A stretch of DNA of 64,000 nt from Streptomyces sp. RerS4 (GCF_023515955.1 NZ_CP097322.1:6248501-6312500), one strand, 5' to 3'; numbered from the stretch's first letter, positions 1 to 8,324 are shown. Notes: generated by a model not told the origin, from the letters alone. Program-made: numbers and translations.

Positions 1-1
1 C

Positions 2-157
2 CAGGAGCGGGAGGCGGAGATGCTCGCCAGCATGATCCGCGTCCGCATCCGCACCTCCGGTCCCCGCCACCCCCGGCTCGCCGCCGCCCCCCGGGGCGCG
101 CTCGCGCGGCTGGAGTCCGCCATGGGCTACGAGCGGGACGTGCGCGATGGGGGCTGA
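2..157 (+). CDS. C-terminal end of an unidentified protein (partial)
   Basis: An open frame enters from the left edge and stops at TGA 155-157; about 51 residues are visible, rich in Arg and Ala, with no motif that names a family. It overlaps the next gene by 11 bp, so the two are probably co-transcribed and translationally coupled. Proteins like the next one (MAB_1171c/DUF6545) are often preceded by a small regulator or ImmA/IrrE-type gene, which is a contextual guess only; nothing in the visible tail confirms it. Confidence 0.6.
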   Translation, partial: QEREAEMLASMIRVRIRTSGPRHPRLAAAPRGALARLESAMGYERDVRDGG

Positions 158-1337
158 GCTGCTCGCCCTCGGCGAGCGGCTGGCCGTCCCCGGCGTGCTC
201 GCCCTGTGGATCGCCGTCCTGCTGCGGGCCCCCGGCGCCCTGCGCTCCCCGCAGCAGCGCGGGCTGTGGCTCGCCGTCGCCAGCGCGGCCGCCGCGATGA
301 CGCTGAACCTGCCCGCCGTCGTCGCCTACGCCATGAGCCGCGATCCCGGCTACGCGCACACCGTCGGCCTCGTCCGCAACCTGATCGGTGTCCTGTCCGC
401 GGGCGCGGTGCTCTACTTCGTCGCTGCCGCCACCCGAGGCCCGCGCCTCCAACGCGCCTCCTGGGCCGGGACGGTCCTCTGGCTGGGCCTCCTGATCACC
501 CTGGACCGGACCGCCCCCGCGCACGGCCCCCACACCATCCCGGCCGACGGCGAACCGGTGCCCTCGCTCGCCTACTGGCTCGTCCTGATCTCCGCCCACC
601 TGGTCGCCAACACCGTCTGCGTCCACGTCTGTTGGCGCTACAGTCGGCGCACCGAGAGTCGGGGCCTGGCCGTCGGACTGCGCCTCTTCGGCCTGGGCAC
701 CGCCCTGGCCGGGCTGTTCTGGTTCGCGTACCTGCTCAAGGCCCTGTTCGGCAGCACCTGGGCGACGCCCGCCCTGCCGCTGCTGATGAACCTGCACGGG
801 CTGCTGCGGGCCGCCGCGATCCTGGTCCCGACGCTGTTCACCCTGCGCCGCACCACCGCCGACATCGCCACCGCCTGGCGGCTGTGGCCGCTGTGGCGCG
901 ACCTCGTCCAGGCCGTCCCGCACGTGGTGCTCTCCAAGCCCCGCGCCGGCCGGGTCATGGAACTGCTGTGGCCGCCCGTACCGCGCGACCTGCTCGTCTA
1001 CCGCAAGGTGATCGAGACCCGCGACGCGATCCTGATCCTGGGCGAGTACGTGGCCCCGGGCGCGGCCGAGCGGGCGCGCAGCCACGTCGCGGGGAGCGGG
1101 GTCCCCGAGCCGCGGCGCGCGGCCGCGGCGCTGGCCTGCGTACTGAAGGAGGCCCGGCAGGCCAAGCTCGCCGGGCTGCCGGGAGCGGCCGGGCAGGCCG
1201 CCGGTCTCGAACTGCCCGCCGAGATCCAGACGTCCGGGGAGGGCGGCGACCTGGAGGGCGAGGCCCGCTTCCTGGTCGACGTCGCGCAGGCCTACGACTC
1301 CCGGGCGGCGCGCGCCTTCGCCCCGCGCACCGCGTGA
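147..1337 (+). CDS. MAB_1171c / DUF6545-like multi-pass membrane protein
   Basis: This 396-aa protein has a hydrophobic N-terminal half with about seven predicted membrane segments between residues 5 and 235, then a soluble Arg/Ala-rich C-terminal domain of about 160 residues. That layout and segments such as LWPLWRDL and the following LLVYRKVIE fit the actinobacterial MAB_1171c family, annotated as putative transporters carrying DUF6545. No transport substrate is known for the family and none can be inferred here. The ATG lies inside the end of the upstream gene (11-bp overlap), which indicates coupling. The family call rests on remembered sequence patterns. Confidence 0.7.
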   Translation: MGAELLALGERLAVPGVLALWIAVLLRAPGALRSPQQRGLWLAVASAAAAMTLNLPAVVAYAMSRDPGYAHTVGLVRNLIGVLSAGAVLYFVAAATRGPRLQRASWAGTVLWLGLLITLDRTAPAHGPHTIPADGEPVPSLAYWLVLISAHLVANTVCVHVCWRYSRRTESRGLAVGLRLFGLGTALAGLFWFAYLLKALFGSTWATPALPLLMNLHGLLRAAAILVPTLFTLRRTTADIATAWRLWPLWRDLVQAVPHVVLSKPRAGRVMELLWPPVPRDLLVYRKVIETRDAILILGEYVAPGAAERARSHVAGSGVPEPRRAAAALACVLKEARQAKLAGLPGAAGQAAGLELPAEIQTSGEGGDLEGEARFLVDVAQAYDSRAARAFAPRTA

Positions 1338-1403
1338 CGCCCGGCTCCATCGTCCGCCCGATCTTCCGATCTCCCGATCGACACCACAGGAAGTGAAGCC
1401 CAG

Positions 1404-2186
1404 TTGACCACGACCGTACTCATCACCGGAGCCAGTGCCGGCCTCGGCGCCGCCTTCGCGCGCGGCTTCGCCGCCAAGGGGTGTGCCCTGGTCCTCGTCG
1501 CCCGCGACAAGGAACGCCTGGAGGCCGTCGCCGAGCGACTCGGCCGCGAGTTCGGGACGGTCTGCGAGGTGCTCCCCGCCGACCTGCTCGACACCGAGGA
1601 CCGCGAGGCCGTCGCCGCCCGGCTCGCCGACCCCGCCCGGCCGGTGGACGTCCTGGTCAACAACGCCGGCTTCGGGCTGCCCGCGCCCTTCCCGTACAGC
1701 CCGTACGAGGACGAGGAGCGGATGCTCGACCTGCTGGTGAAGGTCCCGCTGCGGCTCACCCACGCCCTGCTCCCGGGCCTGCGCGAGCGGCGCCGGGGCG
1801 CGGTGCTGAACGTCTCCTCCGTCGCGGGCCTGCTGCCGACCGGCACCTACGGGGCCGCCAAGGCCTGGGTCACCGCCTTCAGCGAGTCGCTGCGCGTCGA
1901 CATGGAGCCCTACGGGGTGCGCGTGCTGGCCGTCGTGCCGGGCTTCACCCGAACCGAGTTCCAGGAGCGGGCCGGGATGGACGTCAGCGCCCTGCGCGAC
2001 CAGGTGTGGCTGGAGCCGGAGGCCGTCGTGGACCAGGCCCTGCGCGACCTCGCCCGGCGCCGCCCGATCAGCGTCACGGGCCGCCGCTACCAGGCGTACG
2101 CCTTCGCCGCCCGCCATCTCCCGCGCGGATTCGTGGCCCGCAGGATGGCCCGCGAGCGCCGGCCCCCGCAGGAGCGGACGGCCTGA
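1404..2186 (+). CDS. SDR-family NAD(P)-dependent oxidoreductase
   Basis: A classical short-chain dehydrogenase/reductase of 260 aa. The nucleotide-binding TGASAGLG is at residues 8-15, NNAG at 86-89, the catalytic serine lies in NVSS (about 138) and the YxxxK pair is Y149/K153, so all active-site elements are present. It should be a soluble cytoplasmic enzyme interconverting an alcohol and a ketone; the substrate cannot be told from sequence, although it resembles the DltE/YqjQ-like subgroup. The start is TTG 1404, chosen because AGGAAG lies 11 bases upstream and the Rossmann strand begins immediately after it. Confidence 0.88.
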   Translation: MTTTVLITGASAGLGAAFARGFAAKGCALVLVARDKERLEAVAERLGREFGTVCEVLPADLLDTEDREAVAARLADPARPVDVLVNNAGFGLPAPFPYSPYEDEERMLDLLVKVPLRLTHALLPGLRERRRGAVLNVSSVAGLLPTGTYGAAKAWVTAFSESLRVDMEPYGVRVLAVVPGFTRTEFQERAGMDVSALRDQVWLEPEAVVDQALRDLARRRPISVTGRRYQAYAFAARHLPRGFVARRMARERRPPQERTA

Positions 2187-2215
2187 CCGGATCCGGTGTG
2201 CGCCGGATCCGGTTT
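2187..2215 (+). terminator. Stem-loop after the SDR gene
   Basis: Two perfect copies of CCGGATCCGG (2187-2196 and 2203-2212) are separated by six bases, and TTT follows. The 10-bp unit is itself palindromic, so the pair forms a strong hairpin directly after the SDR stop codon. It is a plausible intrinsic terminator with only a short T run. Confidence 0.55.
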
Positions 2216-2261
2216 GCGTGCCGGCCCCCCGGGCACCCGCTGGGCGAGAGGAGGGCGTGCC

Positions 2262-2477
2262 ATGGACGACCAAGGCGGATCCGGAGGCGTCCCGCTCCAC
2301 GACGAGGACGACGACCGACAGCACCGCAAGCCGCACGTCGAACGACCGGCGGACAAGGAACCCAAGCCCGGCCCCGTCCGGGCCGCGGACACGGACGAGG
2401 CCTCCCGGCTCGACCGCCCTGGGCGGGACCGCGCGCGGGACCGCGCACACCGCGGCCCCGAGAAGGGCCCCGAGTAG
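2262..2477 (+). CDS. Small, highly charged hypothetical protein
   Basis: The predicted product has 71 residues dominated by Asp, Glu, Arg, Lys and Pro, with no hydrophobic segment, so it is probably a small soluble and possibly disordered protein. ATG 2262 is preceded by the strong ribosome-binding stretch GAGAGGAGGG at 2245-2254; an upstream in-frame start at 2196 lacks one and falls in the terminator hairpin. Short charged proteins of this type are common in Streptomyces and usually lack a known function. No motif is recognised. Confidence 0.6.
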   Translation: MDDQGGSGGVPLHDEDDDRQHRKPHVERPADKEPKPGPVRAADTDEASRLDRPGRDRARDRAHRGPEKGPE

Positions 2478-2517
2478 CCCCGAGCAACCGAGTAGCCTTC
2501 CCGGCTCTGGCGGCAGC

Positions 2518-2688
2518 CTAGGGGGTGTCTTTCGGATCAGGCCGGATCAGGGAGCGGTGGTCGGTGCCGTGCATCGCAAGGCGGAGGAGGGAGTCGACGC
2601 GGAGCGTCGGCGACCGACGACAACGCGGCGAGGCGCGGTGCGGTGCCGGCCACCGCGAGCCCGGCCTGATCCGGAAGACACCCCCTAG
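2518..2688. mobile_element. MITE-like palindromic element with 28-bp terminal inverted repeats
   Basis: A 171-bp element whose ends are inverted copies of each other over 28 bp with one mismatch (left 2518-2545, right 2661-2688). Both ends begin CTAGGGGGTGTCTT/C, and the outer CTAG may be a 4-bp target duplication. The interior has no plausible gene. Elements with these ends recur between genes in many Streptomyces chromosomes and are probably non-autonomous, mobilised by a transposase in trans. The right-hand CTAG supplies the TAG stop codon of the neighbouring ABC-F gene. Confidence 0.7.
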
Positions 2689-4322
2689 AGCTCGGTGACC
2701 CGGCCGTCCTCCACGCGCAGGCGGCGGGTCACCGAGACGGCCTCCAGCATGCGGCGGTCGTGGGTGACCAGCAGCAAGGTCCCCTCGTACGCGTCGAGGG
2801 CGGACTCCAGCTGCTCGATCGCCGGCAGGTCGAGGTGGTTAGTCGGCTCGTCCAGGACCAGCAGGTTCACCCCGCGCCCCTGGAGCAGCGCCAGCGCCGC
2901 CCGGGTGCGCTCGCCCGGGGAGAGGGTCGCCGCCGGACGCAGGACGTGCGCCGCCTTCAGGCCGAACTTGGCCAGCAGGGTACGGACCTCGGCCGGTTCG
3001 GTGTCCGGGACGGCCGCGCAGAACGCCTCCAGCAGCGGCTCGTCACCGAGGAACAGCCCGCGCGCCTGGTCGACCTCGCCGACCAGCACCCCCGAACCGA
3101 GGGTGGCGGCGCCGGAGTCGGGGGCGAGCCGCCCCAACAACACCGCGAGCAGAGTGGACTTGCCGGCGCCGTTCGCCCCCGTGATCGCGACCCGGTCCGC
3201 CCAGTCGATCTGGAGGCTGGCCGGGCCGAAGCTGAAGTCCCCGCGTCGCACGGCGGCTTCGCGCAGGGTCGCGACCACCGAGCCGGAGCGCGGGGCCGAC
3301 GCGATCTCCATGCGCAGTTCCCACTCCTTGCGCGGTTCCTCGACGACCTCCAGCCGCTCGATCGCGCGCTGCGTCTGGCGGGCCTTGGCGGCCTGCTTCT
3401 CGCTCGACTCCCCGCGCAGGTTCTTGCCGATCTTGTCGTTGTCGCTCGCCTTGCGGCGGGCGTTGCGCACGCCCTTGTCCATCCAGTTGCGCTGCATCTG
3501 CGCCCGGCCCTCCAGGGCCGCCTTCTTGCCCGCGAACTCCTCGAACTCCTCGCGGGCGTGACCGCGGGCGCGCTCGCGCTCCTCCAGATAGGACTCGTAG
3601 CCGCCGCCGTAGAGGTTGATCTGCTGCTGGGCCAGGTCGAGTTCGAGGACCTTGGTGACGGTCCGGGTGAGGAACTCGCGGTCGTGGCTGATGACGACCG
3701 TGCCCGCGCGCAGCCCCTTCACGAACTGCTCCAGCCGCTCCAGACCGGCGAGGTCCAGGTCGTTGGTGGGCTCGTCGAGGAGGAAGACGTCGTAGCGGGA
3801 CAGCAGGAGCGAGGCGAGACCGGCCCGCGCGGCCTGTCCGCCGGACAGGGCCGACATCGGCAGGTCCAGGCTCACGGTGAGCCCGAGCTCGGCGGAGACC
3901 TCCTCGGCCCGCTCGTCGAGATCCGCGCCGCCCAGGTTCAGCCAGCGGTCGAGGGCGTCCGCGTACGCGTCGTCCGCGCCCGGGGTGCCGTCCACGAGGC
4001 CCTGCGTGGCCGCGTCCAGCTCCGTCTGCGCGGCCGCGACCCCGGTGCGGCGGGCGAGGAACTCCCGGATCGACTCGCCGTCGCGGCGCTCCGGCTCCTG
4101 GGGAAGGTGGCCGACGGCCGCGCCGGGCGGCGAGAGCCGCGTCTCGCCGGTCTCGGGGGTGTCGAGCCCGGCGAGCATCCGCAGCAGGGTCGACTTCCCG
4201 GCGCCGTTGACGCCGACCAGGCCGATGACGTCGCCGGGTGCCACGACGAGGTCGAGATCGGCGAAGAGGGTGCGCTCACCGTGCGCGGCGGTGAGCTTCT
4301 TGGCGACGAGGGTTGCAGTCAT
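2685..4322 (-). CDS. ABC-F family ATPase (ribosome-associated type)
   Basis: The 545-aa protein has two ABC domains in one chain and no membrane segments, the layout of ABC-F translation factors and ribosome-protection proteins. Domain 1 has Walker A GVNGAGKST (37-45), signature LSGGQ (159-163) and LLDEPTND (181-188). A charged linker rich in Lys/Arg/Glu (about 245-330) corresponds to the P-site-probing linker. Domain 2 has TGANGAGKST (381-390), LSPGE (467-471) and DEPTNHLD (491-498). All ATPase elements are intact. Whether it is a housekeeping factor or gives antibiotic tolerance cannot be decided; no biosynthetic cluster adjoins it. The stop codon lies in the terminal CTAG of the adjacent palindromic element. 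Confidence 0.9.
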   Translation of the reverse strand: MTATLVAKKLTAAHGERTLFADLDLVVAPGDVIGLVGVNGAGKSTLLRMLAGLDTPETGETRLSPPGAAVGHLPQEPERRDGESIREFLARRTGVAAAQTELDAATQGLVDGTPGADDAYADALDRWLNLGGADLDERAEEVSAELGLTVSLDLPMSALSGGQAARAGLASLLLSRYDVFLLDEPTNDLDLAGLERLEQFVKGLRAGTVVISHDREFLTRTVTKVLELDLAQQQINLYGGGYESYLEERERARGHAREEFEEFAGKKAALEGRAQMQRNWMDKGVRNARRKASDNDKIGKNLRGESSEKQAAKARQTQRAIERLEVVEEPRKEWELRMEIASAPRSGSVVATLREAAVRRGDFSFGPASLQIDWADRVAITGANGAGKSTLLAVLLGRLAPDSGAATLGSGVLVGEVDQARGLFLGDEPLLEAFCAAVPDTEPAEVRTLLAKFGLKAAHVLRPAATLSPGERTRAALALLQGRGVNLLVLDEPTNHLDLPAIEQLESALDAYEGTLLLVTHDRRMLEAVSVTRRLRVEDGRVTEL

Positions 4323-4361
4323 GATGCCCCGATCCTATCCGCGCCCCGCCGCGCCCCCGGC

Positions 4362-4390
4362 GGCCGTCGGTCGCCACCCGACCGATGGCC
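4362..4390. promoter_or_regulatory. Inverted repeat between divergent ABC-F and GlxA-type genes
   Basis: GGCCGTCGGTCG (4362-4373) and CGACCGATGGCC (4379-4390) form 12-bp arms with one mismatch around a 5-base centre. The pair sits in the 124-bp divergent promoter region. It could be an operator, possibly for the GlxA-type regulator next door, or a transcript hairpin; no consensus for that regulator is known to me. Confidence 0.35.
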
Positions 4391-4446
4391 GGATAGGTGG
4401 GATGCCCGTCATTGCGGCCATCGGCCCCGCGTCACACCATGAAGCC

Positions 4447-5433
4447 ATGACGTCGCGAAACGTACTCGTCATCCTCTACGACGAGGTCCAGAGCCTCGAC
4501 GTGACCGGCCCGGTCGAGGTGTTCAACGGGGCCTCGCACTGCCCCGGCGTCCAGGACCGTTACGCGATCCGGACCGTCTCCCCGGCGGGGACGCCCGTAC
4601 GCACCGGCAGCGGCCTGACGCTGGTCCCCGACGGGCCGCTGGAGAGCGCCCGGCCGGACGCCGGGACCACAGTGCTGGTGCCCGGGGGCCGGTTCTCGGG
4701 CGACTTCGAGCCCCGGATCACCGACTGGCTGCGCGCGCACGGGGGGCGCGCGGGGCGGTTGGTGTCCGTGTGCACCGGCGGACTGCTGCTCGCCGAGGCC
4801 GGGCTGCTCGACGGACGGCGGGCGACCACGCACTGGAACGCGTGCGAGGCGATGGCGCGGGACTATCCGCGGGTGACCGTGGAGCCGGACCCGATCTACG
4901 TCCGCGACGGCCACGTCGCCACCTCGGCCGGGGTCACCGCCGGCATCGACCTGGCGCTCGCCCTGGTCGAGGAGGACTGCGGGCGGGACGTGGCGCTGCT
5001 CATCGCCCGCCACCTCGTGGTGTTCCTGCGCCGGCCGGGGAACCAGGCCCAGTTCAGCGCGCACCTCGCCGCCCAGACCGCACGGCGCGAACCTCTGCGC
5101 GAGGTCCAGCGGTGGATCGTCGAGCACCCGGGCGGTGACCTCAGCGTGGAGGCCCTCGCCGGGCGGGCCGCCCTGTCCCCGCGGCACTTCGCGCGGGCCT
5201 TCCAGGCCGAGACCGGGGTCACACCGGGGCGGTACGTCGAGCGGGTGCGCGTGGAGCACGCCCGCCGGCTGCTGGAGGACACGGGGGACGGGGTCACCCA
5301 GATCTCCCGCGCGTGCGGCTACGGGACCCCGGAAGCGCTCCGCCGGGCCTTCCTGCGCCACCTCGGCCAGTCCCCGGCCGAATACCGCCGCCGCTTCGGA
5401 CCGACCCCCGCCCACCCCCGCGACCCCGCCTGA
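4447..5433 (+). CDS. GlxA-family transcriptional regulator (DJ-1/PfpI domain plus AraC HTH)
   Basis: This 328-aa protein has an N-terminal DJ-1/PfpI (class I amidotransferase-like) domain over roughly residues 1-190, with the nucleophile-elbow cysteine at 109 in SVCTGG, and a C-terminal AraC-type double helix-turn-helix (about 225-320) containing LSPRHFARAF and ISRACGYGTPEALRRAF. Such GlxA/FtrA regulators activate nearby metabolic genes; the amidotransferase domain is thought to sense a ligand. The next gene encodes a free-standing DJ-1/PfpI protein, a likely target. ATG 4447 is chosen because the DJ-1 fold begins immediately (NVLVILYDE); a longer open frame upstream is non-coding in character. 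Confidence 0.88.
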   Translation: MTSRNVLVILYDEVQSLDVTGPVEVFNGASHCPGVQDRYAIRTVSPAGTPVRTGSGLTLVPDGPLESARPDAGTTVLVPGGRFSGDFEPRITDWLRAHGGRAGRLVSVCTGGLLLAEAGLLDGRRATTHWNACEAMARDYPRVTVEPDPIYVRDGHVATSAGVTAGIDLALALVEEDCGRDVALLIARHLVVFLRRPGNQAQFSAHLAAQTARREPLREVQRWIVEHPGGDLSVEALAGRAALSPRHFARAFQAETGVTPGRYVERVRVEHARRLLEDTGDGVTQISRACGYGTPEALRRAFLRHLGQSPAEYRRRFGPTPAHPRDPA

Positions 5434-5437
5434 AGCC

Positions 5438-5490
5438 GACCACCCGCCCCAGCCCGACCACCCGCCCCAGCCGATCACCCGCCCCAGCCC
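5438..5490. repeat. Short direct tandem repeat between two DJ-1/PfpI genes
   Basis: Three units of 17-18 bp, GAYCACCCGCCCCAGCC(C), lie head to tail at 5438-5455, 5456-5472 and 5473-5490, with a decayed fourth unit after them. They fill most of the 87-bp gap before the ribosome-binding site GGAGGAG of the next gene. This is probably a slippage-generated spacer. Confidence 0.6.
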
Positions 5491-5520
5491 GATCACCCAC
5501 CCGCTCCGGAGGAGCCAGCC

Positions 5521-6156
5521 ATGCAGATCGCCGTCCTGCTCTACGACCACTTCACCGCCCTCGACGCCATCGGCCCCTTCGACACCCTGGGCCGCCTCCA
5601 GGACGTCGAGACCGTGTTCGTCTCCGAACGACCCGGGCCCGTACGCACGGACAACGGCGCCCTCGCGCTCGTCGCCGACAAGACGCTCGACGAGGTCACC
5701 CGCCCCGACATCGTCATCGTGCCCGGCGGCCCGTACCCCGAGCGGGAGATGGACAACCCGGCCGTGCTCGACTGGCTGCGGGCCGTCGACGCGACGACCA
5801 CCTGGACGACCTCCGTCTGCACCGGCTCCCTGCTCCTCGCCGCCGCGGGCCTCCTCGACGGCCGCCGGGCCACCAGCCACTGGCTCTACCTCGACCGGCT
5901 GCGCCCCTTCGGCGCCGAGCCCACCGGGGAGCGGGTGGTCTACGACGGCAAGTACGTCACCGCCGCCGGGGTGTCCTCCGGCATCGACATGGGCCTCGGG
6001 CTCCTCGGCAAGATCGCCGGGGACACGTACGCGCAGACCGTGCAGCTCATGTGCGAGTACGACCCCCAGCCGCCCTACGACGCCGGTTCCCCGGAGAAGG
6101 CCCCGGCCTCGATCGTCGCCGCGCTGCGCGCGATCAACCCCGCGCGGGCCAGCTGA
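5521..6156 (+). CDS. DJ-1/PfpI family protein, isonitrile hydratase-like
   Basis: A single-domain DJ-1/PfpI protein of 211 aa with the elbow cysteine at residue 100 (SVCTGSLLL) followed by Thr101, and an acidic residue near the N-terminus (D15 in ALDAIGPFD). Isonitrile hydratase (InhA) of Pseudomonas uses an equivalent Cys/Thr/Asp set to turn isonitriles into N-formamides, so an isonitrile- or amide-processing role is plausible but unproven. The ribosome-binding site GGAGGAG is at 5508-5514. It follows the GlxA-type regulator in the same direction and probably forms a regulator/enzyme pair with it. Its 3' end overlaps the convergent enoyl-CoA hydratase gene by 23 bp. Confidence 0.82.
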   Translation: MQIAVLLYDHFTALDAIGPFDTLGRLQDVETVFVSERPGPVRTDNGALALVADKTLDEVTRPDIVIVPGGPYPEREMDNPAVLDWLRAVDATTTWTTSVCTGSLLLAAAGLLDGRRATSHWLYLDRLRPFGAEPTGERVVYDGKYVTAAGVSSGIDMGLGLLGKIAGDTYAQTVQLMCEYDPQPPYDAGSPEKAPASIVAALRAINPARAS

Positions 6157-6880
6157 ACACCGGCGCCCGGCGCTCCAGGAACGCGGCGACACCCTCGGCG
6201 GTGTCGCCGCTGCCGGCCGCCTGCCGCGCCCAGTACGCGTCCCGGTCGGTGCGCCCGTCCACGAACTCCTTGGCCGCCGCCTGCGTCAGGCGCGAGCGGC
6301 CGGCCAGGATCCGCGTGAACTCGGCCACCCGCTCGTCGAGTTGACCGGTCGGCAGCAGCTCGTTCAGGAATCCGGCGCGCAGGGCGACGTCCGCGCCGAT
6401 CAATTCCGCCGAGAACAGCAGGTACTTGGCCCAGGCCGGCCCGATCAGCGAGGTCAACCGTCGCGTGGAGGAGGCCGGATAGACGATCCCCAGCTTCGCC
6501 GGCGTCACCCCGAACGAGGCGCCCTCCTCCGCGAACCGCAGGTCGCAGGCGGCCGCCAGCTGACTGCCGCCCCCTACGCAAAATCCGCGGATCGCCGCCA
6601 CCGTCGGCAGCGGGAACGCCGCGAGGGCCTCCTCGGCCGCCACCGAGAGGGCCTGTGGGTCGTCGTCCCCGCTCAGGGAGGAGATGTCGGCGCCCGCGCA
6701 GAAGGTGGGGCCGTCCCCGGTCAGGACCAGGGCGCGGACGGCGGGGTCGGCCGCGAGGCGCGCGAGCGTCTCCGGCAGGGCCCGCCACATCCCGGCCGTC
6801 ATGGCGTTCCGCTTGGCGGGGTGCGAGATCACGACGGTGGCGACGCCGTCGGCCACGGAGGAGTGCAGGGCTGCGTCCAT
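6134..6880 (-). CDS. Enoyl-CoA hydratase/isomerase family protein
   Basis: A crotonase-fold protein of 248 aa. The first oxyanion-hole strand is FCAGADISSL and the second is GFCVGGGSQLAAACDLRFA, followed by the substrate-pocket segment GASFGVTPAKLGIVYP, all in family order and spacing. Members hydrate, isomerise or cleave acyl-CoA thioesters in the cytoplasm; the exact acyl-CoA here is not predictable. Length matches short monofunctional enoyl-CoA hydratases. ATG 6880 begins the conserved part; the longer frame upstream is a shadow. The gene is monocistronic and converges on the DJ-1/PfpI gene with a 23-bp 3' overlap. Confidence 0.88.
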   Translation of the reverse strand: MDAALHSSVADGVATVVISHPAKRNAMTAGMWRALPETLARLAADPAVRALVLTGDGPTFCAGADISSLSGDDDPQALSVAAEEALAAFPLPTVAAIRGFCVGGGSQLAAACDLRFAEEGASFGVTPAKLGIVYPASSTRRLTSLIGPAWAKYLLFSAELIGADVALRAGFLNELLPTGQLDERVAEFTRILAGRSRLTQAAAKEFVDGRTDRDAYWARQAAGSGDTAEGVAAFLERRAPVFSWPARG

Positions 6881-6961
6881 GCGCCGGATGCTATCCCGGG
6901 CGGCTGATCCTATGATCAAGGGGAGTCCGTCGCGGGGGGTGCTGAAAGGTGGCACACGTCC

Positions 6962-7648
6962 ATGGGCAACGACCGCACAGCCGACCACTCGGGCCGCCCC
7001 GGCCGCTCCGGACCGCAGCAGGACAGGAAGAAACTCAACCGGGGCTTCGGACTGATGGCCCTGCTCGGGGTCGTCCTCGTCCTGGCCGGTCTGGTGGGCC
7101 TCGTCTACACCGGTGTGGCGACCCTCACCACGATGTTCCTCTTCGGCTGGCTCCTGCTGGTCGGCGGGCTCGTCGGTCTGGTGCAGGCGGTGCAGTCCCG
7201 CAAGAGCAACTACTTCTGGTTGGCCGTCATCGTGGCCGCCGTCAACATCGCCGCCGGTTTCGTGATCCTGCGGCGCCCCGACGTGGGCGCCGAGGCGTTG
7301 ACCATGTTCGCCGCGCTCTTCTTCCTCATCGGCGGGCTCTTCCGGCTCGCGGGCGCGCTCGTGGTGCGTGGAGCCAACTTCGGGCTGACCCTCGTCCAGG
7401 GTGCCTTCGGCGTCCTGCTCGGCCTCCTGGTGCTCTGGAGCTGGCCGAGCAGCAGCCAGTACGTGATCGGCGCCTTCTTCTCGCTCGCCCTGCTGTTCGA
7501 CGGGCTGAGCCTGGTGGCGCTGGGCATGAGCGCCCGGCGGATCATCGGCCTCGTCAAGGACACCGACACCGACACCGGCACCGGCACTGGCAGCGACGTC
7601 GGCGCCGGCGGCGACAGCACGCCCCATCGCCCCGCGCCGGGTCAGTAA
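6962..7648 (+). CDS. HdeD-like (DUF308) membrane protein
   Basis: The 228-aa protein has about 25 polar residues, then six closely spaced hydrophobic segments (roughly residues 30-195) rich in Gly, Leu and Val with the pattern of HdeD/DUF308 proteins (FGWLLLVGGLVGLVQAV and a second similar half). It ends in a low-complexity tail of alternating Asp-Thr and Gly-Thr. HdeD contributes to acid resistance in Escherichia coli; the role of actinobacterial members is unknown. It should be an integral cytoplasmic-membrane protein. ATG 6962 is the first start in frame. Confidence 0.8.
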   Translation: MGNDRTADHSGRPGRSGPQQDRKKLNRGFGLMALLGVVLVLAGLVGLVYTGVATLTTMFLFGWLLLVGGLVGLVQAVQSRKSNYFWLAVIVAAVNIAAGFVILRRPDVGAEALTMFAALFFLIGGLFRLAGALVVRGANFGLTLVQGAFGVLLGLLVLWSWPSSSQYVIGAFFSLALLFDGLSLVALGMSARRIIGLVKDTDTDTGTGTGSDVGAGGDSTPHRPAPGQ

Positions 7649-7793
7649 CGGTCGAACAACTGACTCTGTCATACGCCGGCGGTCAGAAAGTGTCCGATTG
7701 CCGCTGACTTATGGTCAGCGGTCCGGTCCGGACCAGCGTCTTCTCCACTCTGGACGCGTGGAGACGATCGAGCGTGAAGACGGGGGCCGGAAA

Positions 7794-8294
7794 ATGAACG
7801 ACAGCGGGAGCATCCCGCCGGCCGCGGGAGGTGAGGTGCCGGCTCCGGCCGACCCCCTCGCGTACGAAGGAGTGTGGCGCTTCACCGCGCCCGCCGTAGA
7901 AGAATCCGTTCCGCAGGCCCGCCGCGCGGTCCGCGACCTGCTCGGCCGGCAGGGGGTGCCGGCCCATCGGGACCTGGTCTACTCCCTGCTGCTGATCGTC
8001 TCCGAGCTGGTGACGAACTCCGTCCGGCACGCGGCGCTCCTCTCGCCCGAGGTGGCCGTCGAGGTCGCGGTGGGACGGGCCTGGGTACGCGTGGCCGTGG
8101 AGGACAACCACCCGTACCGGCCCAAGGCGCTGGAGGCCGACTTCGGCCAGACCGGCGGCCGGGGCCTGCTGCTCGTGCGGGAGATCACCCGGGAGGCCGG
8201 CGGAGTGTGCGACGTCGAGCACACCGCCACCGGGGGCAAGGTGATCTGGGCGGCGCTGCCGCTCACCACCCCCGCCCCGACCCCGGTCGGCTGA
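7794..8294 (+). CDS. ATP-binding protein, anti-sigma regulatory (RsbW/SpoIIAB-type) fold
   Basis: A 166-aa single-domain GHKL-type ATPase. The N-box is in SELVTNSVRHA, the G1 region is DNHPYRP and the G2-like GGRGLLLVREI follows, the order of RsbW-type anti-sigma kinases. Streptomyces encodes dozens of these; only some have a known sigma factor or anti-anti-sigma partner, and none is adjacent here, so the target is unknown. ATG 7794 is preferred; the frame is open to 7698 but the extra residues are not conserved in character. Confidence 0.8.
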   Translation: MNDSGSIPPAAGGEVPAPADPLAYEGVWRFTAPAVEESVPQARRAVRDLLGRQGVPAHRDLVYSLLLIVSELVTNSVRHAALLSPEVAVEVAVGRAWVRVAVEDNHPYRPKALEADFGQTGGRGLLLVREITREAGGVCDVEHTATGGKVIWAALPLTTPAPTPVG

Positions 8295-8324
8295 GCCGAA
8301 CCGGGCCGCCGGCGCCCGTACGGG

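Noticed and set aside
2760..4442. 560-codon open frame on the plus strand opposite the ABC-F gene
   Set aside because: It is the antisense shadow of a gene with complete ABC motifs; its composition is that of the complementary strand of high-GC code and it has no ribosome-binding site or family resemblance.
5438..5490. CRISPR-like repeat array
   Set aside because: The units are contiguous 17-18-bp direct repeats with no spacers and no cas genes in the window.
4432..6192. 586-codon minus-strand open frame across two DJ-1/PfpI genes
   Set aside because: Gly/Val/Arg-rich shadow typical of the antisense frame in 70+% GC DNA; both plus-strand genes have intact domains.
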